This document shows positions 1-8,560 of a DNA stretch of 33,228 nt, piece after piece. Made by a program: the position numbers and the translations under genes. The stretch spans positions 1 through 33,228 of the forward strand of contig CAYFUF010000016.1 in the NCBI GenBank assembly GCA_964346245.1. Reading direction: 5' to 3'. The stretch's first letter is position 1. Every line of letters begins with the position of its first letter. The notes beneath the pieces are model-generated. The model saw only the letters and a list, made by a program, of their open reading frames with translations. It made no database searches and had not been told where the DNA came from. Source of the stretch: CAYFUF01 sp964346245. Its GTDB lineage: Bacteria; Bacillota; Clostridia; Tissierellales; Peptoniphilaceae.

Positions 1-30
1 GGGATGGCCCGGTGAGTGAGGGAGGTTTGC

Positions 31-222
31 GTGAAAAAGTTTGTGCTGAGGCTGGTTGTCTTTTTGCTGGTCTTTAATGCGGTGGCCGTAGGGCTGTCGC
101 TTTTGGTATTTAAGCAGCCCTTGGATGAGATGGTGAAGAGTTCACCGTATATTCTGGGGAATGTGCTGGTTATTTTGGCGGTTATGAATGATCAGTTTTA
201 TGGCAAGTCTGGAAAGAAGTAG
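31..222 (+). CDS. small two-helix membrane protein, unknown function
   Basis: This 63-residue protein is not recognised. It has a basic N-terminus followed by two hydrophobic stretches, about residues 4-27 and 39-55, and a lysine-rich C-terminus (GKSGKK), which suggests a small two-pass inner-membrane protein. The GTG at 31 is chosen because GGGAGG lies at 20-25, five bases upstream. An in-frame GTG at 16 would overlap that ribosome-binding site. The gene may be the last of an operon that begins outside the window, since stop codons sit at 13-19 just ahead of it. No function can be assigned. Confidence 0.55.
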   Translation: MKKFVLRLVVFLLVFNAVAVGLSLLVFKQPLDEMVKSSPYILGNVLVILAVMNDQFYGKSGKK

Positions 223-237
223 GATGGAAAATAAAAC

Positions 238-266
238 TGTTTACTAAAAACCTCATCGGGTATAAC
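238..266 (+). promoter_or_regulatory. possible promoter of the ferritin gene
   Basis: A TATAAC -10-like hexamer at 261-266 lies 17 bases after a poor -35 candidate, TGTTTA at 238-243. Downstream, AGTTA and TAACT (276-290) form a short inverted repeat before the ferritin ribosome-binding site. The -35 match is weak, and no Fur or PerR box could be recognised. Confidence 0.3.
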
Positions 267-314
267 AGGAGGTGAGTTAAAATATAACTACTTTAAAAGA
301 TAAGGAGAATTTAT

Positions 315-815
315 ATGAAACTAGGATTAAGTGAAAAGTTGCAAAAAGCGCTCAATGAGCAGGTAACCAAGGAATATGAGGCAGCTTGGATTTATAATGG
401 CATGCGTATTTATTTGGATGATCTAGGTGCTTATGGCGCGAAGAAGTGGATGAAGATTCAGGTAGCTGAAGAGATGGAGCATGCTCAAGACTTTATTAAC
501 ATCATTATGGAATTGGATGGTGAAGTTGAGCTTGGACAGATTCCTGCAGCAACGACTAAGTACGATTCTATGTTAGCGGTTTGGGAAGCTGGCTTGGAGC
601 ATGAGAAGCTGATTTCTGAGAGCATCTTGAACATTCTGGAGATTGCTATCGAAGAGAAGAACTACGCTGTTGAAAACTTCTTGAGAACATATGTTGACGA
701 GCAGGTTGAAGAGGAAGATAATTTTAGAGGCGTCATTGACTTCCTAAAACTTGCTGGTGACGACACAGCCGCTTTATTGAAGGTAGATAGCGTCCTTGGA
801 AAACGCGGGGAGTAA
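315..815 (+). CDS. ftnA: ferritin, iron-storage ferroxidase
   Basis: This 166-residue non-haem ferritin should oxidise Fe(II) and store it as a ferric mineral inside a 24-subunit cytoplasmic shell. The length matches bacterial FtnA. The ferroxidase-centre residues align with E. coli FtnA at a constant offset of three: Glu20, Tyr27, Glu53 and His56 (in EEMEHAQ), Glu97, Gln130 and Glu133. No haem-ligand methionine typical of bacterioferritin was noticed. AAGGAG at 302-307 sets the ATG start. The gene is monocistronic, with its own terminator at 856. In an anaerobe it would serve iron storage and limit Fenton chemistry during oxygen exposure. Confidence 0.95.
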   Translation: MKLGLSEKLQKALNEQVTKEYEAAWIYNGMRIYLDDLGAYGAKKWMKIQVAEEMEHAQDFINIIMELDGEVELGQIPAATTKYDSMLAVWEAGLEHEKLISESILNILEIAIEEKNYAVENFLRTYVDEQVEEEDNFRGVIDFLKLAGDDTAALLKVDSVLGKRGE

Positions 816-855
816 CTACCTGGTAAGTTAGCGAAAACTAGCTTAAAACGAAATG

Positions 856-898
856 AAGAGACTTTACCTACAGGATTTAGGGAAAGTCTCTTTCTTTT
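856..898 (+). terminator. Rho-independent terminator after ferritin
   Basis: A perfect 10-bp stem (AAGAGACTTT at 856-865 with AAAGTCTCTT at 883-892) is followed by a T-rich run. It closes the ferritin transcript and separates it from the convergent gene that ends at 981. Confidence 0.85.
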
Positions 899-980
899 AA
901 AGGCAAGTGTGAATAATTTGTTAGGCGGGCCATGCAAATCGCCCAAAGACCTAGTTTTGCTGAAAATACGGCCGTGTGGC

Positions 981-1739
981 TTAGATCAGCTTCTGCTCAT
1001 CGGAGTAGATTTCTTCAGCCTCTTTGCGGTAGCGGTCCATGGTGTCATGGAAAATCTCGCTGTTGGATTTTGGGGTGAAGGTGATTGCATTAGCGCCAGC
1101 CTCGATCGTCTGTTCGATGGACTCGTTGGTTGGTCCACCCGTGGCGATGATAGGCAGGTTGGGGAAGCGCTTCCGAATGCTGGCAACCACTTCAGGTGTC
1201 CGCTTCGCTGCGGAGACATTGAGGATGTTGACACCAGCCTTGAGGCGGGATTCGATGTCCATATACTCGGACACGATAGTAGAGATGATGGGAATGTCCA
1301 CCTCTTCATCGACAAGTTGGATGGTCTCCAGTGATGCGGGTGCATTGAGAACGACGCCGTAGGCACCGAAGGCCTCAGCAAAGAGGGCCATCTTCGCGGA
1401 CCTTGCCCCATTGGTCCTACCGCCACCGACTCCAGCGAGGAAGGGCGAGGCGGAAATGTTGGAGATTACCTCGTAAATCGAGGGTTGGGGGGTGAAGGGG
1501 AAGACAGCTAGGATGGCATCAGCGTTGGTATTGGCGATGATGGCAATATCGGTAGTGAAGATGATCGATTTAATGCGACGGCCATACAAGCGGATGCCGG
1601 ATGCCTCGCGAATGATAGCAGGTTCTTTGATAAAGTCAGCACGCAACTTGGATGTGACATCAGGCACATATTTTCTTGCTTTTGGACTCTCGAATTGGTT
1701 GTTAAAGTTTGCCAGGGGCTTTTGTTCATGTTGGCTCAT
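981..1739 (-). CDS. conserved TIM-barrel protein of uncertain function ('hydrolase' family)
   Basis: This 252-residue cytoplasmic protein resembles a clostridial family usually labelled only 'hydrolase'. The sequence reads as a (beta/alpha)8 barrel: repeated hydrophobic strands each end in small or polar residues (GVGGGRTNG, GVVLNAP, NILNVSAAKR, IIATGGPTNE, AITFTPKS). The C-terminal ATGGP and GANAITFTP segments look like the phosphate-binding loops of NanE- or ThiE-like barrels. That suggests a phosphorylated ligand, but this is inference. On the minus strand GAAGGAGA precedes the ATG by about seven bases. It is encoded alone, convergent with ferritin and divergent from the V-ATPase operon. 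No specific reaction can be claimed. Confidence 0.75.
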   Translation of the reverse strand: MSQHEQKPLANFNNQFESPKARKYVPDVTSKLRADFIKEPAIIREASGIRLYGRRIKSIIFTTDIAIIANTNADAILAVFPFTPQPSIYEVISNISASPFLAGVGGGRTNGARSAKMALFAEAFGAYGVVLNAPASLETIQLVDEEVDIPIISTIVSEYMDIESRLKAGVNILNVSAAKRTPEVVASIRKRFPNLPIIATGGPTNESIEQTIEAGANAITFTPKSNSEIFHDTMDRYRKEAEEIYSDEQKLI

Positions 1740-2104
1740 GGTATTGTCTCCTTCAATCTAACTTGCACATGATTCGTTGATTCATGCACCAATATCATAA
1801 CGGGTGGGTGGGGAAAGGTCAATCGTTGCCCACTTAGGTGGGAAAGCAGATGAAGCTAAGGAGGAATGGGATTTCGATAGCAAATAGATGAGGAAAATTT
1901 TCTGTAGGTTGTAGGTAGTCATAAGGCCCACTTATAGTATAATAGGGAGTAAGTTTGCTATTTGAGCCTTGATAGAAAGATGATTTTACTTGTAGTATAG
2001 TAGAAGATAGGGAAAAGGTTCCCATTTCTTTGATTCAAGGGGAGAAGAGGGCATTTGTTGCTTGTTGTAACGGGTGCAATTTAGTGAAGCGGAAAGGAGG
2101 AAAC
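1740..2104. promoter_or_regulatory. divergent intergenic region with duplicated promoter-like boxes
   Basis: This 365-base gap separates the minus-strand TIM-barrel gene from the V-ATPase operon. Two boxes, 1930-1945 and 1988-2003, match at 14 of 16 positions (ACTTxTAGTATAxTAG, x being A in the first and G in the second). Each contains a -10-like element, TATAAT at 1938-1943 and TATAGT at 1996-2001. TTGATA at 1969-1974 is a -35 candidate for the second, with a long 21-base spacer. Near 1761-1790 lies an imperfect inverted repeat (CATGATTC/GATTCATG) upstream of the minus-strand gene. No gene is supported here. Confidence 0.45.
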
Positions 2105-2428
2105 ATGGCAAGAGAAGCAATACACAGTATTTTAGAGGCTGAAGAGAAAGCAAAGCAAATTCTTCAGCAGGCAAGGGATGAACGAAGCAAGATTCTTGTT
2201 CAAGGACAAGAGAAAGCTGAAGAAGAAAAAAGGCGCATCGAACAAGAAGCGCAAGAAGAAGCCTCGCGTGTTCGCCTTCAAGTAGAGGAAAAGACAAAGC
2301 AGGAGATGGAAGAAACGAGAGCCAATGCGAATAGACAGGCAAAGGAACTTGAACAGATTCCAGATGAAGATCTACAGGTAGCGGTGTCTAGAATTGTTGA
2401 AGAGGTGAAAAAATATGGCAATAGTTAA
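2105..2428 (+). CDS. ntpF: V-type ATPase peripheral stalk subunit (G/H-like, NtpF position)
   Basis: This 107-residue, highly charged protein is almost entirely a predicted coiled coil rich in Glu, Lys, Gln and Ala. That is the hallmark of the V/A-ATPase peripheral-stalk subunit that pairs with subunit E. It occupies the first position of the operon, as ntpF does in Enterococcus hirae. AAAGGAGG at 2093-2100 places the start at ATG 2105 rather than at upstream in-frame ATGs. Its end overlaps the start of the subunit I gene by 14 bases, which suggests translational coupling. Membrane attachment would come through subunit I; it has no hydrophobic segment itself. Confidence 0.85.
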   Translation: MAREAIHSILEAEEKAKQILQQARDERSKILVQGQEKAEEEKRRIEQEAQEEASRVRLQVEEKTKQEMEETRANANRQAKELEQIPDEDLQVAVSRIVEEVKKYGNS

Positions 2429-4412
2429 AATGTCCAAATTTAATTTGGCCATTTTCCGAAACGAGAAAGAAGCCATACTACGCGAACTTCAAAAATTTGA
2501 ACAGGTTCACTTGCATAATATCGCCAGCGAAGCAGAATGGTTAGACCTTGGTGTTAGGGCCGAGGATACAGGCGTTTTTCACCAGGAGGTCAACCAGGAT
2601 TTAGCGAAGGCGGAGACGGTAATCGATATCTTACAAGCCTATGTAAAGAAGGAGAAGAGCTTCATTGAGAAAGTCAGCAATGAGCTGCCCAAGATCAGCT
2701 TGCAGGAGAGCGTAAGCCGTTTGCAGTCCTCAGACATACAGGCGCTGATAAGGGAAGTTCAGGGCTTGGATGGTAAGGTCCGCGAGTTGCAAGAGAAGAA
2801 TAAGGTTTTAGATGATCGGTTGAGCGAATACAGGCACTGGGAAAAGCTGGATATTCCCTTAAACGATTTGAAGAAAATCAAAGGTTTGAATGTTCGTCTA
2901 GGGCTTTTACCTAAGCGGTGGGCGGATGAGTTTAGACGCTTTGTTGGTGCGGAAACAGAAGGCACCTACGTTGAATTTATTTCCAGCGATGGGAATGACC
3001 AGTATATTCTGCTGATCGACAACGGAGTGGATGAAAACTTGCCGCAAGTGTTACGCGATTCCAATTTTGTTCCCATTAAATTGGATAGCGATACGACCGT
3101 CGATGACCAAATTGAAGCCTTTAATGTAGAGAAAGAAGAACATAAGCAAGAGATTAAAGCCCTGAAGGCAAAGCTGAAAGAGCTTGCTGAATCGAGGCTG
3201 GACGATTTAAGGCTCTACTATGATGTTGTTAAGAATAGCGAGATGTTAGTTGAAGCTAGAGATAAGACCCTCGAGTCGGATTATCTGAGCTTTGTAGAGG
3301 GATATATTCGAACAGATGAAGTTGACCAGTTTAGCGCCTTGATCGATGCGACCAGTGAGAGCAAGGTCTATGATCTGATGGTGGTGGATGCCGATGAGGA
3401 AGACCCCAATGTGCCCATCATCCTAGAGAATGGAAAGTTGACGACACCTTTCGAGAGCATCGTCGAGACTTACTCCATGCCAGCTTATCATGAGGTGGAC
3501 CCAACACCGCTGCTCGCTCCTTGGTACGCAATTTACTTCGGTATGATGTTAGGTGATTTGGGCTACGGGCTGATTCTTCTCGTAGCAACCACTTTGCTTT
3601 TGAGTCTTGCACGCTTCAAAGACTCCACAAGAAAGATGCTGGAGTTTTTAAGACTGGTGAGCATACCGACCATTATTTCGGGACTGATCTTTGGTTCCTT
3701 GTTTGCTGGCTTAATTCCCATGCCCTATCTCATTGACCCAACCCAGAGTTATATGGAGATGCTGGGCATTTCTGTAGGAATAGGCTTCATCAATATTATC
3801 TTTGCGCTAGGTATCTTAGCCTACAAGCACCTGCGCAAGAAGAACGCTTGGTACGCCATGATTGATGTAGGCTTTTGGTATTTGATCCTATTTGGTTTAG
3901 CTGCCTTTGCAGCGGGGATGTTTGTGGAGAGCTTGCCCTCTATCGTTCAGACGGCAGGCATCGTAGCAGCGGTTATCGGTATGATAGGCGTTTTACTCTT
4001 TTCGGAAAAAGAAGCAAGTGGATTTGGAAAGTATGCTTGGGGTCTCTATAACCTGTACGGCATGACCTCCTATATTGGAGACTTGGTCAGCTATACGCGT
4101 ATCGCAGCCCTCATGTTATCCAGTGCTTATATCGGCTATGCAGGCAACTTGATTACTGGGATGCTCTTTGATGCAGGCATAGCAGGAATCGTCGGTGGAA
4201 TTCTAGTTCTAGTCATATTTCACTTGTTTAACCTCTTCCTCGGAGCCCTGTCAGGTTACGTGCATTCCTTGCGCCTAATCTATGTCGAGTTCTTTGGAAA
4301 GTTTTATGAAGGTGGCGGAGTACCTTTCCAAGGTTTGCGCCCAGACCCAATATACTATGATATTCAAACAAAAGACAAAACGGAAAAGTTAACTACAATA
4401 GAAACGAATTAG
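2415..4412 (+). CDS. ntpI: V-type ATP synthase/ATPase subunit I (a subunit)
   Basis: This 665-residue protein forms the stator half of the ion channel and links the peripheral stalks to the membrane domain. The N-terminal half (about residues 1-350) is soluble and contains charged coiled-coil stretches. The C-terminal half begins near PLLAPWYAIYFGMMLGDLGY and carries seven to eight hydrophobic segments. The conserved channel arginine is Arg562, in the segment LVSYTRIAAL, and is expected to face the glutamate of the K ring. The length equals that of E. hirae NtpI (about 664). The start overlaps the preceding gene, and the K subunit gene follows after 13 bases with a strong AGGAGG site. Confidence 0.95.
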   Translation: MAIVKMSKFNLAIFRNEKEAILRELQKFEQVHLHNIASEAEWLDLGVRAEDTGVFHQEVNQDLAKAETVIDILQAYVKKEKSFIEKVSNELPKISLQESVSRLQSSDIQALIREVQGLDGKVRELQEKNKVLDDRLSEYRHWEKLDIPLNDLKKIKGLNVRLGLLPKRWADEFRRFVGAETEGTYVEFISSDGNDQYILLIDNGVDENLPQVLRDSNFVPIKLDSDTTVDDQIEAFNVEKEEHKQEIKALKAKLKELAESRLDDLRLYYDVVKNSEMLVEARDKTLESDYLSFVEGYIRTDEVDQFSALIDATSESKVYDLMVVDADEEDPNVPIILENGKLTTPFESIVETYSMPAYHEVDPTPLLAPWYAIYFGMMLGDLGYGLILLVATTLLLSLARFKDSTRKMLEFLRLVSIPTIISGLIFGSLFAGLIPMPYLIDPTQSYMEMLGISVGIGFINIIFALGILAYKHLRKKNAWYAMIDVGFWYLILFGLAAFAAGMFVESLPSIVQTAGIVAAVIGMIGVLLFSEKEASGFGKYAWGLYNLYGMTSYIGDLVSYTRIAALMLSSAYIGYAGNLITGMLFDAGIAGIVGGILVLVIFHLFNLFLGALSGYVHSLRLIYVEFFGKFYEGGGVPFQGLRPDPIYYDIQTKDKTEKLTTIETN

Positions 4413-4425
4413 GAGGAAGTAAATA

Positions 4426-4893
4426 ATGCTAGATTACATGTCACAATACGGTGGTTTGGTTTTTGGAATACTCGGTGCTGCATTAGCAGTCAGTCTTTCC
4501 GGTATGGGCTCTGCTCGTGGTGTAGGTATGGGTGGACAAGCAGCGGCAGCAGTTATGGTCGAAGAGCCAGAGAAGTTTGGTAAATCACTTATCCTACAGC
4601 TACTACCTGGTACCCAAGGACTATACGGTTTCGTTATTGCCATTATCGTAACCACAAAACTAGACGTTGGCATCAGCCTACAGACTGGTCTTGCTATTCT
4701 ACTAGCTTGCCTACCAATCGCTTTGGTCGGCTACTATTCAGCAATCAAGCAAGGTGAAGTATCTGTTGCTGGTATCTACCTTCTTGCAAAGAACGAAGAG
4801 CAATTTACTAAAGGTATTATCTACGCGGTAATGGTTGAGACCTACGCTATTCTTGCATTCATCAGTTCTCTAATCCTCGTTAACCTCGTTTGA
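4426..4893 (+). CDS. ntpK: V-type ATPase subunit K, rotor-ring proteolipid
   Basis: This 155-residue protein is a duplicated hairpin with four membrane helices, as in the 16-kDa K subunit. Only the second hairpin has the ion-binding carboxylate, Glu138 (in VETYAIL). The other Na+ ligands known from the E. hirae K ring align too: Leu60, Thr63 and Gln64 in LLPGTQGLYGF, and Gln109 in IKQGEVSVAG. The sequence therefore predicts Na+ rather than H+ coupling. GGAGG at 4412-4416 sets the ATG start. Codon use in this gene looks optimised, as expected for a subunit needed in several copies per complex. Confidence 0.95.
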   Translation: MLDYMSQYGGLVFGILGAALAVSLSGMGSARGVGMGGQAAAAVMVEEPEKFGKSLILQLLPGTQGLYGFVIAIIVTTKLDVGISLQTGLAILLACLPIALVGYYSAIKQGEVSVAGIYLLAKNEEQFTKGIIYAVMVETYAILAFISSLILVNLV

Positions 4894-4916
4894 TTCACTG
4901 AATCAAGGAGGTGCTT

Positions 4917-5465
4917 ATGTCGAATTTAGATAACATTATCAACAAAATAATCCAAGATGCAGAAGTTGAAGCAAAACAAATTTTAGACGGCGCCAATGAA
5001 GAGAGTGCGATGAGAGTAAAAGAAGCTGTGGAAAGTGCTAAGCAGACTGGAGCTAGTCTCATCAACCGGGCAAAAAGTGAAGAGAGCTTAATTGAAGACA
5101 GGGTCAGAACAGGTATTGAGCGAGAATCGAGAGACCTGGTTCTACAAGCGAAACAAAATGTAATCAATCGCGCCTTTGAGTTAGCAAAAAAGGAGCTCCG
5201 AGAGTTACCCGATGCAGAGTACGCGCGGGTCTTGGACGAATTCCTTGCCTCAAATGAGATCAGTAAAAGCTCGGTCATTGAAATCCCTGAAGACAGGACT
5301 TACCAACCGAAGAGCAAATTGAAGGTGGAGAAGAACCCTCTTCTACGAAGCGGTTTCCGTCTACAAACAGAAGATGTACGAATCAGCAATGATTTTGAAC
5401 AGATTGTCGATGTAATACGTGAATCATTGGAGCCAACTATTGGAAAAATGATTGCAGAAAGGTAG
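4917..5465 (+). CDS. ntpE: V-type ATPase subunit E (peripheral stalk)
   Basis: This 182-residue protein has a long N-terminal helix rich in Glu, Lys and Ala (residues about 1-95) followed by a smaller globular C-terminal domain. That is the architecture of subunit E, which forms the peripheral stalk with the G/H-like subunit and binds the top of the catalytic head. AAGGAGGT at 4905-4912 lies four bases upstream of ATG 4917, so this start is preferred over the in-frame GTG at 4911, which would lie inside that site. It lies between K and C, as in the E. hirae operon. No membrane segment is present. Confidence 0.9.
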   Translation: MSNLDNIINKIIQDAEVEAKQILDGANEESAMRVKEAVESAKQTGASLINRAKSEESLIEDRVRTGIERESRDLVLQAKQNVINRAFELAKKELRELPDAEYARVLDEFLASNEISKSSVIEIPEDRTYQPKSKLKVEKNPLLRSGFRLQTEDVRISNDFEQIVDVIRESLEPTIGKMIAER

Positions 5466-5470
5466 GGATT

Positions 5471-6469
5471 ATGAAAAGAGATGCTTATGTCTATGCCTCC
5501 TCACGTATTCGCATGCAAGAGAAGAAGCTATTAACCGATTCCGTCATGGAACGTTTATTGCTTTCCCATTCTATCCAAGAAGCGGTGCAAATACTCCAAG
5601 AGACGCGTTATGCCGATGTCTTTAACCGAGTTGACCACCCAGAGAATTTTGAAGAAGCCTTGCGCTTAGAGCTTGTTAAGCAAGCTAACTTGCTGGAAGA
5701 TGTGGCGAAAGACGACACATTGACCCGCCTGCTTTTCCTCAAATATGACTTTCACAACATCAAGATAGTAATAAAGGAAGTTCTGAGTGAAGCGGATTAT
5801 GAACACTTACGATATCCCTTCGGCAGCCTGTTCCTTCCCCAAGTCAGGGAATGGATTAGCGATTCCAACAAGAATTTCAAGGAAAGCCATATCCAACAGG
5901 CAATCGAAAAAGCAAGGGAAGCTTACCAACGAAATCAGGATGCTCAAGAATTGGACTTCATCTTGGATAAAGCTTACTTTGAGGAACTAGTCGGCCTCTC
6001 TAAAGAGATGGGAAGCGACTTCTTTGTAGATTATGCTCGCCATTATGCCGATTTTACCAACGTGCTTGCCTACCAAAGACTCCACAATCAGAATCAGACG
6101 AAAAACACCTTCGACCAAATTTATATCGAAGGGGGCTTCATTGCCAAGGAAGATTTTATGAACCAGTATGGCAAGCCTTCGGAAGACATCTTGTCCTTCC
6201 TGAAGGGAAAGAGACCATCCCCCCTATTGGTGGACGCCTATGCAGATTATGTGGAGACAGGAAAGCTCACAGACCTGGAGCTAGCCAGAGACAATTTCGC
6301 CTATCGGTTGGCTTTTCAGGGGACGAGGGTCTTGTATGGCCCAGAAGTTCTCTACGGTTATTTGCTGAGAGTAGAGACCGAGATTCAAAATCTGCGTATC
6401 ATTCTTAGCGGGAAGAGAGCAGAAGTAGATACTGAGATTATTAGAGAAAGGATACGAACCCATGCATAA
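5471..6469 (+). CDS. ntpC: V-type ATPase subunit C (d subunit of the central shaft)
   Basis: This 332-residue, largely helical protein matches the length of NtpC/AtpC (about 327-335). In V/A-ATPases this subunit is a funnel-shaped socket that couples the central shaft (D and F) to the K ring. Recognisable features are the N-terminal region with YVYASSRIRMQEKKLL, typical of the family, and the C-terminal LRVETEIQNLRIILSGKR. It starts five bases after the E gene, and its last eight bases overlap the F subunit gene, which implies coupled translation. Confidence 0.9.
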   Translation: MKRDAYVYASSRIRMQEKKLLTDSVMERLLLSHSIQEAVQILQETRYADVFNRVDHPENFEEALRLELVKQANLLEDVAKDDTLTRLLFLKYDFHNIKIVIKEVLSEADYEHLRYPFGSLFLPQVREWISDSNKNFKESHIQQAIEKAREAYQRNQDAQELDFILDKAYFEELVGLSKEMGSDFFVDYARHYADFTNVLAYQRLHNQNQTKNTFDQIYIEGGFIAKEDFMNQYGKPSEDILSFLKGKRPSPLLVDAYADYVETGKLTDLELARDNFAYRLAFQGTRVLYGPEVLYGYLLRVETEIQNLRIILSGKRAEVDTEIIRERIRTHA

Positions 6470-6782
6470 AGTAGCCGTCGTTGGAGACAAGTCTTCCGTT
6501 TTGGCTTTTCGTGCGGTCGGTTTAGACGTATTTTCTCCAATAGGGGACCACGATACCCGAAACGTGGTGGACAAGTTAGCTCGGGATGGATATGGGGTCA
6601 TCTATATCACCGAAGAGCAAGCTAGCCTAATCCCAGAAACTATTGAAAGGTATAAATCCAAAGCTACGCCCGCTATCATACTGATTCCTGACAGCAAAGG
6701 TTCTTTGGGAATCGGCATGCAAGAGATTTCGAAGAATGTCGAAAAAGCAGTTGGTATGGACATATTTAGAACGGAGGAATAA
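6462..6782 (+). CDS. ntpG: V-type ATPase subunit F (NtpG), central shaft
   Basis: This 106-residue protein has the small alternating beta/alpha fold of the shaft subunit F: an N-terminal strand (HKVAVVGDKSSVLAFRAVG), a middle strand YGVIYITEEQA, and a third strand ATPAIILIPDSKG followed by an acidic tail. The tail would insert between D and the catalytic head. It is called NtpG in the E. hirae nomenclature. The gene overlaps the C subunit gene by eight bases, and the GGAGG site for the next gene lies within its last codons. Confidence 0.9.
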   Translation: MHKVAVVGDKSSVLAFRAVGLDVFSPIGDHDTRNVVDKLARDGYGVIYITEEQASLIPETIERYKSKATPAIILIPDSKGSLGIGMQEISKNVEKAVGMDIFRTEE

Positions 6783-6784
6783 CT

Positions 6785-8560
6785 TTGAAACAAGGAATCA
6801 TTACAAAGGTCTCCGGTCCATTGGTAGAAGCCAAAGGAATGGAAGATGCAAATATACAGGACGTTGTCGAGGTCTCTGAAGACTGTCTGATTGGTGAGAT
6901 CATCGAGATGGATAGAGACGTCGCTTCAATCCAAGTATATGAAGAAACGACAGGTGTTGGACCAGGAGAGCCCGTAACCACAACAGGTGCTCCGCTGTCT
7001 GTAGAGCTTGGACCAGGCTTGCTTGGCCAAATCTACGATGGTATTCAACGCCCCTTAGATAAACTAGCCGCTATGTCCGGAGCTTTCCTCAAAAAGGGAG
7101 TTACCGTTGAGCCACTTGACCGGGAAAAGAAGTGGGATTTCCAAGCTGTCGCTAAAGTAGGCGACCAGGTGGTGGGTGGAGATATTCTGGGCACAGTACA
7201 AGAAACCGAAGTGATTGAGCACAAGATCATGGTCCACCCTAGATTAAAGGGAACAATCAAAAGAATCGAGTCGGGTACTTTTACCGTTAAGGATATCATT
7301 GCCGTCATCGAGGACGAGAATGGCAAAGAAGTCGAAGTTGACATGATTCAACGTTGGCCGGTCCGCCGCGGTCGCCCCTACATTAAAAAGCACGATCCAA
7401 GAACCCCCTTAGTTACAGGACAGCGGGTCATCGACACCTTCTTCCCCGTCGCTAAAGGAGGAACAGCGGCGATTCCTGGACCTTTTGGATCTGGTAAGAC
7501 CGTTATCCAGCACCAGCTAGCCAAGTGGGCGGATGCGCAGGTAATCGTCTATGTCGGTTGCGGTGAGCGTGGAAACGAGATGACGGACGTACTTAATGAA
7601 TTCCCAGAGATCATCGACCCCAACACAGGGAAGAGTCTGATGGAAAAGGTCGTCCTCATTGCAAACACGTCAAACATGCCGGTTGCCGCTCGTGAAGCTT
7701 CCATTTATACCGGTATTACCCTAGCTGAATATTACCGGGACATGGGTTACTCCGTTGCCCTCATGGCTGACTCCACCTCCCGTTGGGCAGAGGCCCTTCG
7801 TGAGATGAGTGGTCGTTTGGAAGAGATGCCTGGTGATGAAGGTTACCCCGCCTACTTGTCTTCCCGTATCGCTTCCTTCTATGAAAGGACTGGTATGGTG
7901 GACTGTATCGGTAGCGATGGCCGCCAAGGATCGCTGACTGCAATCGGAGCGGTATCCCCTCCAGGAGGAGATACATCGGAGCCAGTTACCCAATCGACCC
8001 TGCGTATCGTTAAGGTTTTCTGGGGACTCGATTACAACCTGTCCTATGCGAGACACTTCCCAGCCATCAACTGGTTGGACTCCTACTCCTTATACCAGGA
8101 TGCGATGGACAAGTACTTTGACGGGCACGTGTCGGGGACCTTTGCAAGTAATCGTCGTGACGCTATGGCCCTCCTACAGGAAGAATCCAACCTGCAAGAG
8201 ATTGTCCGCTTAGTCGGTCAAGACTCCCTATCCGCAGAAGACCAGCTCAAGCTCTTTACCTCTAAGTCACTGAGGGAAGACTTCCTGCAGCAGAACGCTT
8301 TCGATGATGTCGATACTTACTGCTCGGAAGAAAAGCAGGCAAAGATGCTGGATGTCATCCTGAGATTCCACGACCAAGCTCAACATGCGCTCCAAGAGGG
8401 CGTCTATTTGAGAGAGATTGAGGCGATGGAAGCGAGAGCTAAAATTGTTCGTATGCGCTATATCCCTGAGGACGAGCTCATCCAATTCGATTCGATCTAT
8501 AGCGATGTTAGAAATGAGTTCGCCCAAATGATTCAAAGTAGGGAGGTGCAGGATGCTTAA
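6785..8560 (+). CDS. ntpA: V-type ATPase catalytic subunit A
   Basis: This 591-residue subunit hydrolyses or makes ATP in the A3B3 head. The P-loop GPFGSGKT is at residues 232-239, and the catalytic glutamate segment GCGERGNEM follows. The V-type-specific non-homologous insert lies before the P-loop, near MVHPRLKGTIKRI. The start codon is TTG at 6785, supported by CGGAGG at 6773-6778 and by the N-terminus KQGIITKVSGPLVEAKG, which fits the family. The length matches E. hirae NtpA (593). The end overlaps the B gene by eight bases. Confidence 0.97.
   Translation: MKQGIITKVSGPLVEAKGMEDANIQDVVEVSEDCLIGEIIEMDRDVASIQVYEETTGVGPGEPVTTTGAPLSVELGPGLLGQIYDGIQRPLDKLAAMSGAFLKKGVTVEPLDREKKWDFQAVAKVGDQVVGGDILGTVQETEVIEHKIMVHPRLKGTIKRIESGTFTVKDIIAVIEDENGKEVEVDMIQRWPVRRGRPYIKKHDPRTPLVTGQRVIDTFFPVAKGGTAAIPGPFGSGKTVIQHQLAKWADAQVIVYVGCGERGNEMTDVLNEFPEIIDPNTGKSLMEKVVLIANTSNMPVAAREASIYTGITLAEYYRDMGYSVALMADSTSRWAEALREMSGRLEEMPGDEGYPAYLSSRIASFYERTGMVDCIGSDGRQGSLTAIGAVSPPGGDTSEPVTQSTLRIVKVFWGLDYNLSYARHFPAINWLDSYSLYQDAMDKYFDGHVSGTFASNRRDAMALLQEESNLQEIVRLVGQDSLSAEDQLKLFTSKSLREDFLQQNAFDDVDTYCSEEKQAKMLDVILRFHDQAQHALQEGVYLREIEAMEARAKIVRMRYIPEDELIQFDSIYSDVRNEFAQMIQSREVQDA

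Noticed and set aside
909..1761. Several open frames on the plus strand opposite the TIM-barrel gene
   Set aside because: They lie antisense to a gene with clear conserved motifs and lack a convincing ribosome-binding site; they are shadows.
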